In this document: one piece after another, positions 8,935-19,101 of the stretch
Layout: every line of letters begins with the position of its first letter
Numbering within the stretch: the first letter of the stretch is position 1
Origin: Betaproteobacteria bacterium
GTDB taxonomy: Bacteria; Pseudomonadota; Gammaproteobacteria; Burkholderiales; SG8-39
Length of the DNA stretch: 64,000 nt
Direction of reading: 5' to 3'
NCBI GenBank assembly: GCA_022340285.1
Contig: JAJDOG010000040.1
Span: forward strand, 36,711-100,710
Translations under genes and position numbers: made by a program
The notes under the pieces: model-generated
What the model saw: the letters and a program-made list of their open reading frames with translations, nothing else
What the model was told of the DNA's origin: nothing
Database searches by the model: none

Positions 8935-10578
8935 TCACGTCACGACATGTGCATTGGATTCCGGGAAGAGCTTGCGGGCGCGTTCGCGGAGCACGAACTT
9001 CTGGATCTTGCCGGTCGCCGTACGCGGCATCTCGTCGATGATTTCGAGCCGCTCCGGCCAGAAATGCTTGGCCACGCCTTCCGTACGGAGATGCTGCTGG
9101 AGCCGCTCGAGCGTCAGCGAATGGCCTGGACGCAGCGTGGCGAACGCGCAAGCCCGCTCGATCAGCCTCGGATCCGGCATCGCGACGATGGCGACGTCCG
9201 CGATCTCGGGCATCTGATAGATCGCGCTTTCGACTTCGATCACCGGGATGTTCTCGCCGCCCCGGATGACGATGTCTTTCTTGCGCCCGCAGATCCGGAT
9301 GTAGCCTTCGTCGTCCATGCGCGCCAGGTCGCCCGTGTCGAACCAGCCGTCCGGATCCAGGGCATAGAGATGCGGGCGCTTGAGGTAGCCGACAAAGAGC
9401 GCTGCACCGCGAATCTGGAGCGTGCCTTCAGCGCCGCGCGAAAGCGCTTCGCCGCGCTCGTCGACGATGCGCACTTCCTCGCCGTCGAGCGCGCAGCCAT
9501 CCGATTCGAGGACCTTGTATCCGCTCGGCGGTGTCATGGTGACGCTGCAACACTCGGTCATGCCCCAGCAGGTCGAGACGGTGACACCGAGCCGGTCCTG
9601 CGTGGCTTGAACGACGGCCGGCGGAATCGGCGCACCCGAGCTCACGAAGAGCCGCAGGGAGTCGAGACGTCGGTGCTCGATGCCGGGAAAGTTGGCGAGG
9701 TCGGCAAGAAACGGCGTCGCCGCAAAGGAGAAAGTCGGACGGTAGCGCTCGATGAGGTCCGCGGCGCTCGCGGGATTCCAGACATCGAGCAGCACGAGCG
9801 GACTGCCCGTGAGCTGTGTCATCAGGATTCCGTACGCGAATCCGAGCTGATGCGCGAGCGGAGAGGGCATGAACACCGCGTCCGAAGCGCTCACCTGCAT
9901 TCGCTCGGCGAATTTCTGCACGGTGCCGAGCAGGGTGTTGGACGTGTGCATGACGCCCTTGGGCTCTCCGGTCGTTCCGGAGGTGTAGAGGAGCTGGGTC
10001 ACGTCGTTCGGCGCAAGCGCAGCGCCCGACGCATATGCGCCTTTCGAAGCGGTCCGTGCGAGTCGAGTCTCGAACGCGTCAGCGTCTTTACCGCCGATTA
10101 GCAGCACGTGTTGCAGGGAGGGAACATCGCGGGCGAGGGTACGGGCCAGTGTCGCATGATCGAAGCCACGAAATCGCGCGGGCGCGATGAAGACTTTCGA
10201 CTCGGCGAGCGCCAGCATGAATGCGAGTTCGCGGTGCCGGAAGATCGGCATCAGCGGATTGCCTACAGCGCCGATGCGGACGCAGGCGAGGTACACCGCG
10301 ACGAACTCCCACCAGTTGGGGAGCTGAAATGCGACCACATCGCCGCGGGCCACGCCCAGTTCGGTGAGCGTGCTCGCGATGACGACAACCCGATCATTGA
10401 GCTCGCCGTAGGTCAACCGCGTCGTGGCGCGATCTTCTTCGCGGAAGGCAATGATTGCCGGGTCGTTCGGCCGGGTGGCGACCCACTGGTCCAGATAGTC
10501 CGTCACGACGCGATCGGGCCAGATGCCGCGCGCGGCCTCGAAGGCGAGACGGGAAGCGTCGAGAAAGACTCCGTTCAT
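8935..10578 (-). CDS. AMP-forming acyl-CoA ligase (cyclohexanecarboxylate/medium-chain type)
   Basis: A 547-residue ANL-superfamily enzyme that adenylates a carboxylic acid and forms its CoA thioester. Visible motifs are LLYTSGTTGEPKG (P-loop), CWGMTECC (A5), DGWFDTGDLA, GRKKDIVIRGGENI and the C-terminal GKIQKF with the adenylation Lys. It resembles cyclohexanecarboxylate-CoA and related ligases, but substrate cannot be read from sequence. I chose the ATG at 10578, which has GGAGGA five bases upstream; earlier ATGs fall inside the palindromic operator. The gene is separated from the other catabolic genes by the tetR gene but carries the same operator, so it is probably co-regulated with them. 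Confidence 0.9.
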   Translation of the reverse strand: MNGVFLDASRLAFEAARGIWPDRVVTDYLDQWVATRPNDPAIIAFREEDRATTRLTYGELNDRVVVIASTLTELGVARGDVVAFQLPNWWEFVAVYLACVRIGAVGNPLMPIFRHRELAFMLALAESKVFIAPARFRGFDHATLARTLARDVPSLQHVLLIGGKDADAFETRLARTASKGAYASGAALAPNDVTQLLYTSGTTGEPKGVMHTSNTLLGTVQKFAERMQVSASDAVFMPSPLAHQLGFAYGILMTQLTGSPLVLLDVWNPASAADLIERYRPTFSFAATPFLADLANFPGIEHRRLDSLRLFVSSGAPIPPAVVQATQDRLGVTVSTCWGMTECCSVTMTPPSGYKVLESDGCALDGEEVRIVDERGEALSRGAEGTLQIRGAALFVGYLKRPHLYALDPDGWFDTGDLARMDDEGYIRICGRKKDIVIRGGENIPVIEVESAIYQMPEIADVAIVAMPDPRLIERACAFATLRPGHSLTLERLQQHLRTEGVAKHFWPERLEIIDEMPRTATGKIQKFVLRERARKLFPESNAHVVT

Positions 10579-10588
10579 GGCTCCTCCC

Positions 10589-10612
10589 ATGAATGAATGA
10601 GCATTCATTCAT
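10589..10612. promoter_or_regulatory. Palindromic operator ahead of acyl-CoA ligase
   Basis: Two perfect 11-bp arms, ATGAATGAATG and its inverse CATTCATTCAT, flank a 2-base centre. It lies just upstream of the ligase ribosome site, where a bound repressor would block transcription. A near copy is found at 14437-14454 upstream of the SDR gene. The likely binder is the TetR regulator encoded between them. Confidence 0.75.
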
Positions 10613-10761
10613 GTCATCCGGCAATGCTAGGCAGTGCGAGGGAGAGCGGGTTTAGCCTGGATCAACAAATCGTCAGGTTGTGCGGGAACCCACCGAACCG
10701 ACCTGAGTGCTGCAGCGCAATATCCGCCGGCCAGCGTCCGCGTCCCGTCCAGTAGTCCGCG

Positions 10762-11442
10762 TCAGTCGCGGCGACGCTGCTTGCGCTTGAATCGCGCCAT
10801 GGCGGCGCGCCCTTTGTCTGTGAGGAACGGCTCCACGAGCAGCTTGATGCCTTCTTCGACGTACTCGTCGAGCGAGTACCGATCCCGCAGGGCCCACTGC
10901 TTGAGGGCCCACGCATGGGCGAAGAGCACGTACTGGTACACGAGGAGATGGTCGTTTACCGGACGGAGATGCCCGCCCGCTATGCACGCGCGCAGGCATG
11001 CTTCCAGCAGCCGGTTGGTGCGGATCTCGCCGTCCTTGATGAAAATGCGCCGGTCCGCTCGCAGCGACTTGGTGGAGCGGTACGTGAGTACGGTCGCTTC
11101 GCGCAGCTTATCGACCACGCGGCAATACGCGCCGATCGCGGCGCACAGGCGCTCGAGCGGGTGGTCGATGCCTTCGAGCGCGGCAGGAATCTCGTTCTCG
11201 TAGGTCTCGAGGACGAGCTTGAGCGAGAGAAACAGGACATCGTCCTTGTCGCGAAAGTATTGGTAGATCAGTCCAACGCTGATCCCCGCCTCGCGAGCGA
11301 TGTGCTGGATCGTCGTGCTGTAGTAACCCTGCTCCGAAAAGAGCTTTGTCGCCGCGCTCACGATCTGCTGGCGTCGCTCACCGACCAACTTGGGATCGGT
11401 GACCACGCTCTCGACCGTGCCCGGTGTGCTCATCGCTCCCAT
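10762..11442 (-). CDS. TetR-family transcriptional repressor of the catabolic island
   Basis: A 226-residue protein with an N-terminal TetR helix-turn-helix: ATKLFSEQGYYSTTIQHIAREAGISVGLIYQYF, about residues 31-64 (read with breaks). The C-terminal helical ligand-binding region resembles regulators that sense acyl-CoA esters (TetR/FadR and PsrA-like group). It is encoded 15 bases downstream of the acyl-CoA dehydrogenase in the same direction, so it is likely part of the operon it controls. Two TGAATGA-type palindromes flank the island and are its natural operator candidates. The very basic C-terminus FKRKQRRRD is unusual but not disabling. Start could also be the ATG at 11433. Confidence 0.9.
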   Translation of the reverse strand: MGAMSTPGTVESVVTDPKLVGERRQQIVSAATKLFSEQGYYSTTIQHIAREAGISVGLIYQYFRDKDDVLFLSLKLVLETYENEIPAALEGIDHPLERLCAAIGAYCRVVDKLREATVLTYRSTKSLRADRRIFIKDGEIRTNRLLEACLRACIAGGHLRPVNDHLLVYQYVLFAHAWALKQWALRDRYSLDEYVEEGIKLLVEPFLTDKGRAAMARFKRKQRRRD

Positions 11443-11457
11443 CTCGCCGTCGCCGCT

Positions 11458-12633
<1,176 letters not shown>

Positions 12634-12667
12634 GGCGGACCTATCCGTTGCGCCACAGGGCGCAGAG

Positions 12668-12722
12668 ATTTCTCACCTCCTCCCCGCGCGCGAGAGCGGG
12701 AGTGAGGGTGGGGGCGCGTCGA
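12668..12722. repeat. Possible REP-like palindromic element
   Basis: The 93-base gap between two catabolic genes holds a GC-rich stretch with CTCCCCGC and GCGGGAG arms followed by TGAGGGTGGGGG, the composition of short dispersed palindromes common in betaproteobacteria. A copy elsewhere in the genome would be needed to confirm it. Confidence 0.35.
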
Positions 12723-12726
12723 CCCA

Positions 12727-13545
12727 CTAGTTTCCCTCGAACTTCGGCTTTTCCTTCTTCACGAAGGCGTTGTAAGCGCGCTCGAAATCGCGCGTCTGCA
12801 TGCAGATCGCCTGCGCCTCGGCCTCGGCCTCGATGGCCTGCTCGATCGACATGTTCCATTCCTGGTGCAGGCACTTCTTGGTCATCGAGTGTGCGAACGC
12901 CGGGCCGTTCGCCAGCGTGAGCGCCATCTCGTTGGCGCGCGCCAGGAGCTTGTCCGGGAAAACGAGCTCGTTGAAGTAGCCCCACGCAAGACCTTCCTCG
13001 GCCTTCATGACGCGGCCGGTATAGAGCAGCTCTGACGCTCGTCCTTGACCGATGATGCGCGGCAGGATCGCGCACGCGCCCATGTCGCATCCGGCGAGGC
13101 CGACGCGCACGAAGAGGAACGCCGTCTTGCACTCGGGCGTCCCATAGCGGAAATCCGAAACCATCGCGACGATCGCGCCCGCACCCGTGCAGATGCCGTC
13201 CACGGCGGCGATGATCGGCTGCGGACAGTTACGCATCTCCTTGACGAGGCTTCCAGTCATGCGCGTGAAGACCATCAGGTCGTCCATTTCCATCTTCACC
13301 AGCGGGCCGATGATGTCGTGCACGTCCCCGCCCGAGCAGAAATTTCCGCCTTCACCGGTGACGACCACCGTCCGCACGTCGTCCGCGTATTGCAGCTTGT
13401 GGAACGTGTCGCGGAGCTCCGCGTAGCTCTGGAAGGTGAGCGGGTTCTTCCGCTCCGGTCGGTTGAGCGTGATGGTCGCGACGCGATTCTTCACTTCCCA
13501 CTTGAAATGCTCGGGCCGCCACTCGGCCGCCTTCAACTTGTACAT
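12727..13545 (-). CDS. Crotonase-family (enoyl-CoA hydratase/isomerase) protein
   Basis: A 272-residue crotonase-fold enzyme starting at ATG 13545, preceded by AGGAGGA. Oxyanion-hole segments are [10 protein letters not shown] and GICTGAGA, and the C-terminal helical region is typical. The two glutamates that act in hydratases are not obvious: the segment that normally reads GGCELA is GAGAIVA here, and PE..LG is replaced by FVRVGL followed by AGCDMGAC. The protein may therefore be a different crotonase activity (lyase, hydrolase or isomerase on a CoA ester) rather than a hydratase. It sits between the SDR and acyl-CoA dehydrogenase genes. Confidence 0.85.
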   Translation of the reverse strand: MYKLKAAEWRPEHFKWEVKNRVATITLNRPERKNPLTFQSYAELRDTFHKLQYADDVRTVVVTGEGGNFCSGGDVHDIIGPLVKMEMDDLMVFTRMTGSLVKEMRNCPQPIIAAVDGICTGAGAIVAMVSDFRYGTPECKTAFLFVRVGLAGCDMGACAILPRIIGQGRASELLYTGRVMKAEEGLAWGYFNELVFPDKLLARANEMALTLANGPAFAHSMTKKCLHQEWNMSIEQAIEAEAEAQAICMQTRDFERAYNAFVKKEKPKFEGN

Positions 13546-13611
13546 GATGTTCCTCCTGATGCTTCCTGAAAACTGGGTGCGGACGTTTCGAGCCCTTCCA
13601 GGCCGATACAC

Positions 13612-14358
13612 TTACCCGGCCATGGTCAAACCGCCGCTCACGCTCAAGACCTGGCCGGTGACGAAGCTCGTCGCGTCGCTCGCAAAGAACACGACCGCAT
13701 CGGCAACCTCTGCAGGCAGCGCGAGTCGCTGCATGGGCGTGACGCGGACAAACGCATCGCGGATCTTTTCGGGCACCGCGGCGAGTAGCGGGGTATCGGT
13801 CGGACCCGGGCACACGCAATTGACGGTGACGTTGTAGCGGGCCATCTCCCGCGCCAGGCCCTTGGTGAATGCGATCACGCCGCCCTTGGCCGCCGAGTAC
13901 ACGGTCTCACCGAGGCTCCCGACGCGGCCTGCGTCGCTCGCCACCGAGACGATCTTGCCGGCCTTGCGCTCCATCATCGGCTCGATGAACGCCCGGGTCA
14001 CCATGACGGGTCCCATGAGGTTGAGGTCGACGACCTTGCGCCAGAAGTCCGGCGTGTTCTTGACGAAAGGCTCCGTCTTCCCCCAGCCCGCGACGTTTGC
14101 GACGATGTCCACCTGCTGCGCCTTGGCGAGCGCGTCGCGACGGAAGGCCTCCACCGAATCGGGATCGGTGACGTCCAAACGGAAGAAATCGGCGCGCTGC
14201 CCTTGTTCGCGCGCGCGTGCGGCCACCGCTTCGCCGGCTTCTATGGCGACGTCACCGAGCAGGACATGCGCGCCCGCTGCGGCGAGCTTCTCTGCCGTTG
14301 CACGTCCGATTCCCGATGCGGCACCGGTCACCACTGCGGTCTTTCCCTGAAGTTGCAT
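13612..14358 (-). CDS. Short-chain dehydrogenase/reductase (SDR)
   Basis: A 248-residue classical SDR. TGAASGIGRATAE is the nucleotide-binding turn, NVAG the structural motif, and YSAAKGG holds catalytic Tyr and Lys. The Asp in LLGDVAIEAG at the end of beta-2 favours NAD over NADP. In the context of ligase, dehydrogenase and crotonase it would oxidise a 3-hydroxyacyl-CoA or cyclic hydroxyacyl-CoA (inference). AGGAGGA lies eight bases before ATG. It heads the leftward run SDR-crotonase-acyl-CoA dehydrogenase-tetR, with an operator about 80 bases upstream. Confidence 0.92.
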   Translation of the reverse strand: MQLQGKTAVVTGAASGIGRATAEKLAAAGAHVLLGDVAIEAGEAVAARAREQGQRADFFRLDVTDPDSVEAFRRDALAKAQQVDIVANVAGWGKTEPFVKNTPDFWRKVVDLNLMGPVMVTRAFIEPMMERKAGKIVSVASDAGRVGSLGETVYSAAKGGVIAFTKGLAREMARYNVTVNCVCPGPTDTPLLAAVPEKIRDAFVRVTPMQRLALPAEVADAVVFFASDATSFVTGQVLSVSGGLTMAG

Positions 14359-14436
14359 CGTGCGATCCTCCTTGATCGGGCGGACTGCCGGCCCGGGACG
14401 GCGAGGCCGGCCCGATAGTCCGAAATGCGGTCATTG

Positions 14437-14454
14437 AATGATTGCTCATTCATT
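14437..14454. promoter_or_regulatory. Second copy of the TetR-type operator, ahead of the SDR gene
   Basis: AATGATTG CT CATTCATT, an 18-base palindrome with one mismatch between arms, matches the core of the element at 10589-10612. It lies upstream of the SDR-crotonase-dehydrogenase-tetR run, supporting autoregulation by the TetR protein. Confidence 0.7.
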
Positions 14455-14596
14455 TTGGTGCGTCAAGCGGATCGCGCGATCGCGCCCGATCACACTGGCG
14501 GACGCGCGGAATACCGAGCTAAATGAGGATGTTATGGCGGCGCGGTGGTGCTCAGAGGGCCATGCGGAGGCCGTGCGCGACCTCGCGCGCCGACGC

Positions 14597-15223
14597 CTAG
14601 GACACCCTGCGTGCGTGCTTGCCCACGCTCCAACCCATCGCGGCGAGGTGCTTCTCGCCCACCTCGACCGGATCCGACTCGAGGGGCGTCGCCATGGTGT
14701 CGTTCCAGCGGTTGAGGTAGCCGAACAGCGCGATCACGGCGACGATCTCGACGATCTCGCCTTCGTTCCAGTGCTTCCGCAGCTCCGCGAACATCGCGTC
14801 GGTGACGTCATTTGGCACCTGGCCGGCCGCCAGTGCCACATCCAGCGCCGCACGCTCGGCCGCGCTGAATAGTGGGCTCGTCCGGTACTCCCACACGGCC
14901 GCAAGCTTCGCCCCGTCGACACTTTCCGAGTGCAACGCGTGGCCAGCGGTGTGCGCCATGCAGTACTGGCAGCCGGCCGCGCGACTCGCGACGTGACCGA
15001 TGAGGCGCCTGAAGCCGAGGTCCACGCTTCCCTCCGGGTCCCAGATCGCGGCGGAAAGCTGGGCGTAAGCCTTGAGCAGCTTCGGGCGCCGCTGCATCGT
15101 CAGCTGGCTGTTCGGCAGATAGCCGTTGCGCTTCTCGAGCTTCGCAAAGTACTCGGTGAGGTCCGGGTCATGGTCGGGAGGAAGCGGCGCGAGCCGCGGC
15201 GCGGGAAGCATGTCGTCTTTCAT
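14597..15223 (-). CDS. AhpD-like / carboxymuconolactone decarboxylase family protein
   Basis: A 208-residue all-helical protein with the AhpD redox motif CQYCMAHT (C-x2-C-x3-H), the proton-relay arrangement of alkylhydroperoxidase D. No signal peptide. Members act as thiol peroxidases or adaptor reductants for peroxiredoxins, though many in catabolic operons have unknown substrate. The gene follows the amidohydrolase by 15 bases and belongs to the TRAP-amidohydrolase operon. It is a cysteine-containing relative of the selenoprotein candidate at 54579-55199. Confidence 0.85.
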   Translation of the reverse strand: MKDDMLPAPRLAPLPPDHDPDLTEYFAKLEKRNGYLPNSQLTMQRRPKLLKAYAQLSAAIWDPEGSVDLGFRRLIGHVASRAAGCQYCMAHTAGHALHSESVDGAKLAAVWEYRTSPLFSAAERAALDVALAAGQVPNDVTDAMFAELRKHWNEGEIVEIVAVIALFGYLNRWNDTMATPLESDPVEVGEKHLAAMGWSVGKHARRVS

Positions 15224-15238
15224 GTTGGTCTCCTCTCT

Positions 15239-16255
15239 CTACAATCCGAGCAGGCGCGCAGCGTTTACTTCGGTGATAGCGTGCTTCGCTGCCTCGTCAA
15301 GCTTGGAATGCGCGGTCACGATTTCCACTGGTCGCTCATAGGCGATCGGGAAGCAATAGTCGCTGCCCATCAGCACCCGGTCGGCACCGATGACGCGCAC
15401 CAGGTAGTCGAGCACGTCGTCCGAGTAACCCACCGTGTCGTAATAGAACCGGCGCAGATACTCGACCGGCGACTGTCGACTCGTGCTCTTGAGGTCCGCA
15501 CGCTTCTCCCAGCCGCGGCTCAGTCGCCCCACGAGCCACGGGAATGCCCCGCCGGCATGCGGCAGGACGACCGTGAGCTGCGGATAGCGGTCCAGCACGC
15601 CGCCGAAGATGAGATGCGCGGCTGCGATCGCGGACTCGAACGGATTGCCCAGCAGGTTCGTGAGGTAGTGCTTCTGCAGCCGCTCGTTGGCAATCACGAA
15701 GACGGGATGCAGAAAGATCGGCAGCCCCAGTGCTTCGATGCGTTCATAGACAGGAAAGAAAGCCGGTTCGGAGAGCTCTCGGTCGTTCACGCGTGTGGAC
15801 ATGTAGAAACCCCGCACGCCGGGCAACTTGGCCGCGCGTTCGACTTCCTTCACTGCGAGGTCCGGCTCGTGCATCGGCAGCGCAGCGAGACCCACGAGCC
15901 GCCGCGGCGCGCGCTCGTGTGCGCGAGCGAGCTCTTCGTTAAAAGTTGCTGCGAGCCGCTCGCCGAGCTCGCGCCCGGCCCAGTACACCATGGGCTGCGA
16001 AAGTGAGAGGGCGTGCACCTTGACGCCCTGCTCGTCCATCGCGGCGAGCCGCGCGTCGAGGTCGACGAAGCGTGGGCCCAAAGGGCCGGTGGTGAGATAT
16101 CCAACCTTGAACTGCGGCCCCTTGTCGTCGATTTCACGCCATTCGAGACCATGCGCGGGGCCCTTCTCCGCAAGCAGATCCAGAAAGCGCTTCGGATACC
16201 AGTGGGCGTGTACGTCCACCGGGCCATGGGAGTGAAAGGCCTGGGCTTTGCTCAT
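15239..16255 (-). CDS. Amidohydrolase-family (ACMSD-like) decarboxylase/hydrolase
   Basis: A 338-residue TIM-barrel metal enzyme of the amidohydrolase 2 group, related to 2-amino-3-carboxymuconate semialdehyde decarboxylase. The metal site starts with VDVHAHWYP near the N-terminus; PHAGGAFPW and the late SDYCFP supply further metal ligands. Reaction is probably a non-oxidative decarboxylation or hydration of a carboxylated ring or dienoate; substrate unknown. Its ATG overlaps the TGA of the upstream TRAP large permease (ATGA), so the transporter and enzyme are translationally coupled, which suggests the enzyme acts on the imported acid. Confidence 0.87.
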   Translation of the reverse strand: MSKAQAFHSHGPVDVHAHWYPKRFLDLLAEKGPAHGLEWREIDDKGPQFKVGYLTTGPLGPRFVDLDARLAAMDEQGVKVHALSLSQPMVYWAGRELGERLAATFNEELARAHERAPRRLVGLAALPMHEPDLAVKEVERAAKLPGVRGFYMSTRVNDRELSEPAFFPVYERIEALGLPIFLHPVFVIANERLQKHYLTNLLGNPFESAIAAAHLIFGGVLDRYPQLTVVLPHAGGAFPWLVGRLSRGWEKRADLKSTSRQSPVEYLRRFYYDTVGYSDDVLDYLVRVIGADRVLMGSDYCFPIAYERPVEIVTAHSKLDEAAKHAITEVNAARLLGL

Positions 16256-17526
16256 CTTAGGAATTGCAGTATCCAGAGGGAAAGTTGGGGAATGAATGTC
16301 ACCACGAGAAGCGCCGCGATCGCTACCGCGATGAACGGCAACAATCCCGGATAGATGGAGGACAAGGGCGCCCTGAACACTGCCTGGCCGACGAAGATGT
16401 TAAGCCCGAATGGAGGGGTGAACGTGCCGATGCTGAGGTTCATCACGAGTATTACGCCGAAGTGAATCGGGCCAACGCCGGCGGCCATGGCTATGGGCAA
16501 CAGAAGCGGGGCCAGCACGAGGATGGAGGACGCCGTATCGAGCACCATGCCGACGAGCAGCAGGAACCCATTGATGGCGAGCAGCACCGCCCAGGTTGGC
16601 CACGCGAGTGCGGTGATGAAATCCGTCGCGGCTTGCGCGGCGCCGCTCACTGTCAGTAGCCATGAATACACACCGGCGCAGGCAACGATGACGAAGATCT
16701 GTGCGGTGAGGTACATCGAGCGCGCGGCAGTCCTGAAGATTTCGCGAAGTCCCATCTCGCGATAGACCAGCCCGACGACGATCATCGCGTACACGCAGGC
16801 AACACCTGCAGCTTCGGTCGGGGAGAACACGCCGCTGTAGATGCCACCCAGAATGATCACCGGCGCGGCGATCGACCAGATGCCGGCGCGCGTTGCCGCG
16901 AGGAATTCCGAAAGCCGGAACGGCGCAACGCCGCGATCGCCGCGGCGGCCGGTGTAGAACAGGATGTACGCAGCAAAGGCCGCCGCAAGCACGAGACCCG
17001 GCAAGATGCCCGCAGCGAACAACCGGACGATGGACGCCTCGGCGGCGATACCGTAGAGGATGAAGCCGATCGACGGCGGGATCAGGTTGTCGATCGCCGC
17101 TGCAGAAATGAGCAGACCGCTCGAGAACTTCTCGTCGTACCCCGCATCGCGCAGGCGCTGGTAGGTGAGCCCTCCCACCGCCGCGACGGTTGCGGCAGTG
17201 GATCCCGATATCGCGCCGAATACCGTGGTCGTGCCCAGTGCGGTGAGAGGGAGACTGCCGCGGACTCCGCCGATCATCGATGTGACCCAGCGCACGAGGC
17301 GCTCCGACACTCCGCCTCTTCCCATCAGATCACCGGCGAAGATGAAGAACGGCACGGCGAGCAGTGCGTACTTGTCAATGCTGCTGAACATGACCTGATG
17401 AACCGCCGTCGTGGGCACGTCGGCAAACACCAGCAGCACCACAATGGACGTCGCGAGCAGGATCAGGAATAGCGGAAAGCCGAGCGCCAACAGAACGATC
17501 GGCAGGAGCGCCATCACCCATCCCAT
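16252..17526 (-). CDS. TRAP transporter large permease (DctM family)
   Basis: A 424-residue inner-membrane protein with about twelve hydrophobic segments, the ion-coupled channel-forming subunit of a TRAP carboxylate importer. Family motifs include SGSTAATVAAVGGLT, NLIPPSIGFILYGI and GTFTPPFGLNIFV. The gene lies 12 bases after the small permease and overlaps the downstream amidohydrolase start by four bases. Together with the genes at 17539 and 18037 it makes a complete DctPQM system for an organic acid. Confidence 0.93.
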   Translation of the reverse strand: MGWVMALLPIVLLALGFPLFLILLATSIVVLLVFADVPTTAVHQVMFSSIDKYALLAVPFFIFAGDLMGRGGVSERLVRWVTSMIGGVRGSLPLTALGTTTVFGAISGSTAATVAAVGGLTYQRLRDAGYDEKFSSGLLISAAAIDNLIPPSIGFILYGIAAEASIVRLFAAGILPGLVLAAAFAAYILFYTGRRGDRGVAPFRLSEFLAATRAGIWSIAAPVIILGGIYSGVFSPTEAAGVACVYAMIVVGLVYREMGLREIFRTAARSMYLTAQIFVIVACAGVYSWLLTVSGAAQAATDFITALAWPTWAVLLAINGFLLLVGMVLDTASSILVLAPLLLPIAMAAGVGPIHFGVILVMNLSIGTFTPPFGLNIFVGQAVFRAPLSSIYPGLLPFIAVAIAALLVVTFIPQLSLWILQFLR

Positions 17527-17538
17527 CGCGATGGGCTC

Positions 17539-18006
17539 CTAGAACTTACCTGTCAGATAGGAGCGGATGCGAACGACGACCGCGAGGGCCGCGAGCGCGA
17601 ATCCCGTCAAAAGGGCCGCGTGCGGAATGGCCTTCGGGATACCCGCCGACACGCTGACCTGCTTGGCTTGGACGAAGAGCGTCACGACCTGAAAAGACTG
17701 CAGGACGACGAAGCCGCAGCAGGCGATCATCGCCGCGGCGACGAAGCCATTGAGGATCGCTCTCCATGGCCCGCGGATGGCCGCGGAGAACAGATCCATG
17801 TTCAGGTGATCGCCGTTGTAGCTGATCGCCGCTATGCCGATGAAGACGCCCCAGATGGTGATGAAGACCATCACCTCCTCGGCCCAGAACAAGGCATAGC
17901 CGAACGCATATCGGCCGATGACATTCGCGATGTTGATTGCGACGCCGAGCAACATCAGCGTGCCGAGCGCCCAACGCGGGAGGGTGGCGAATACGAATCG
18001 GAGCAT
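17539..18006 (-). CDS. TRAP transporter small permease (DctQ family)
   Basis: A 155-residue protein with four hydrophobic segments and the DctQ signature EEVMVFITIWGVFIG. It associates with the large permease in the membrane. It begins 30 bases after the binding-protein gene and ends 12 bases before the large permease gene. Confidence 0.9.
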   Translation of the reverse strand: MLRFVFATLPRWALGTLMLLGVAINIANVIGRYAFGYALFWAEEVMVFITIWGVFIGIAAISYNGDHLNMDLFSAAIRGPWRAILNGFVAAAMIACCGFVVLQSFQVVTLFVQAKQVSVSAGIPKAIPHAALLTGFALAALAVVVRIRSYLTGKF

Positions 18007-18036
18007 CCGGACTCGCCCCCTTCTAACGGAGCGGAA

Positions 18037-19047
18037 TCAGTACTTCGCCGACGTCGACTTCAGCTGCTTGTAGAAACCGCTGACTGCGGGATTGCCTTTC
18101 GTCACGTCGTCGCCGATGTGCGCAAGCAGCGATCTAACCTTGGCTTGATCCGCGGCAGGAAGCTTCACAAAGCTGCCGCCGACCTCCGCCCACTTCTTGC
18201 GCATCCCGGCGTCCAGCTCCCGTGAGCGCGCCATTGTGCGCGGCTGCAGTTTGGCGCCTTCCTCGATCACGATCTGGCGCAGATCGGGGGGCAGCTTCGC
18301 GAGCCAGGGGCGACTGACGGCGCCGGTGGAGATGATCATCGTATCGTCGACTTCGGTCAGCACTTTGGCGATGTCGTAGAACTTGAAGATCACGTAGACC
18401 GCCGTCGCACTCATCGTGCCGTCGATCACGCCCTGCCGCAACCCCGGAACGACCTCCCCGAGATCCATGGGGACGGCCGTGGCGCCGAACGCACGCATCT
18501 TCGCCCGCTCGGCGTCGGTGGCGTTGACGCGCAGCTTCTTGCCCTTGAAGTCGTCCAGGGTGCGGAGCGGCTCCTTGCCGAAGTAGTGGGCGAACGCATA
18601 CGTGGTCACGGATACGACCTGCAGATTCTTATCGGCGCCCAGTCCCATGATCGCCTCGTTCGTCTCCGGGTCGAGCAGTACCTTCTCCGCCTGCGCGGGA
18701 TTCTTGAACAGCAGCGGGATGCTGAAGACGCCGAACCGCGGGTCGACGCCGGCGAAGAAATCCGCGGGCGCGATGAACGCCTCGACCGTGCCGAGCTGAA
18801 GCCCCTCGATCTGGCTCGCGATCGTTCCGAGCTGGTTGCGAGGGAACACCTTGACCTCGATGCGACCTTTGCTCCGCGCCTCGATTCCCTCCTTCATCCA
18901 GTTTGCCCACTGATGCTGAATGTCGTTCATGGTGCCGAGGCCGATCTTCATGGTGTAGTCGGCCGCATGGACCGGGGCGATCCAGGACGCCGCTGACAGG
19001 ATCGTCGCCGCGGCGAGCGAGCGTAGTGCGAGTGCGGGTTGACGCAT
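18037..19047 (-). CDS. TRAP transporter substrate-binding protein (DctP family)
   Basis: A 336-residue periplasmic binding protein. The chosen ATG gives MRQPALALRSLAAATIL, a signal peptide cut after PVHA, and has AAGGAGGAG seven bases upstream. DctP features are GLGTMNDIQHQWANWMKEGIE, EVKVFPRNQLG and the conserved Arg region LRVNATDAERAKM, which normally binds a ligand carboxylate. Ligand unknown. It is the first transport gene of the operon, 55 bases after the bicupin gene. Confidence 0.92.
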   Translation of the reverse strand: MRQPALALRSLAAATILSAASWIAPVHAADYTMKIGLGTMNDIQHQWANWMKEGIEARSKGRIEVKVFPRNQLGTIASQIEGLQLGTVEAFIAPADFFAGVDPRFGVFSIPLLFKNPAQAEKVLLDPETNEAIMGLGADKNLQVVSVTTYAFAHYFGKEPLRTLDDFKGKKLRVNATDAERAKMRAFGATAVPMDLGEVVPGLRQGVIDGTMSATAVYVIFKFYDIAKVLTEVDDTMIISTGAVSRPWLAKLPPDLRQIVIEEGAKLQPRTMARSRELDAGMRKKWAEVGGSFVKLPAADQAKVRSLLAHIGDDVTKGNPAVSGFYKQLKSTSAKY

Positions 19048-19101
19048 TTTTCTCCTCCTTTGGTCTTCCAAAACGCTCCGGCTTGACCGGAGACGGGCCG
19101 A

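Noticed and set aside
12668..12722. Possible terminator between SDR-crotonase and dehydrogenase genes
   Set aside because: No U-tract; better described as a repeat-like palindrome with uncertain status.
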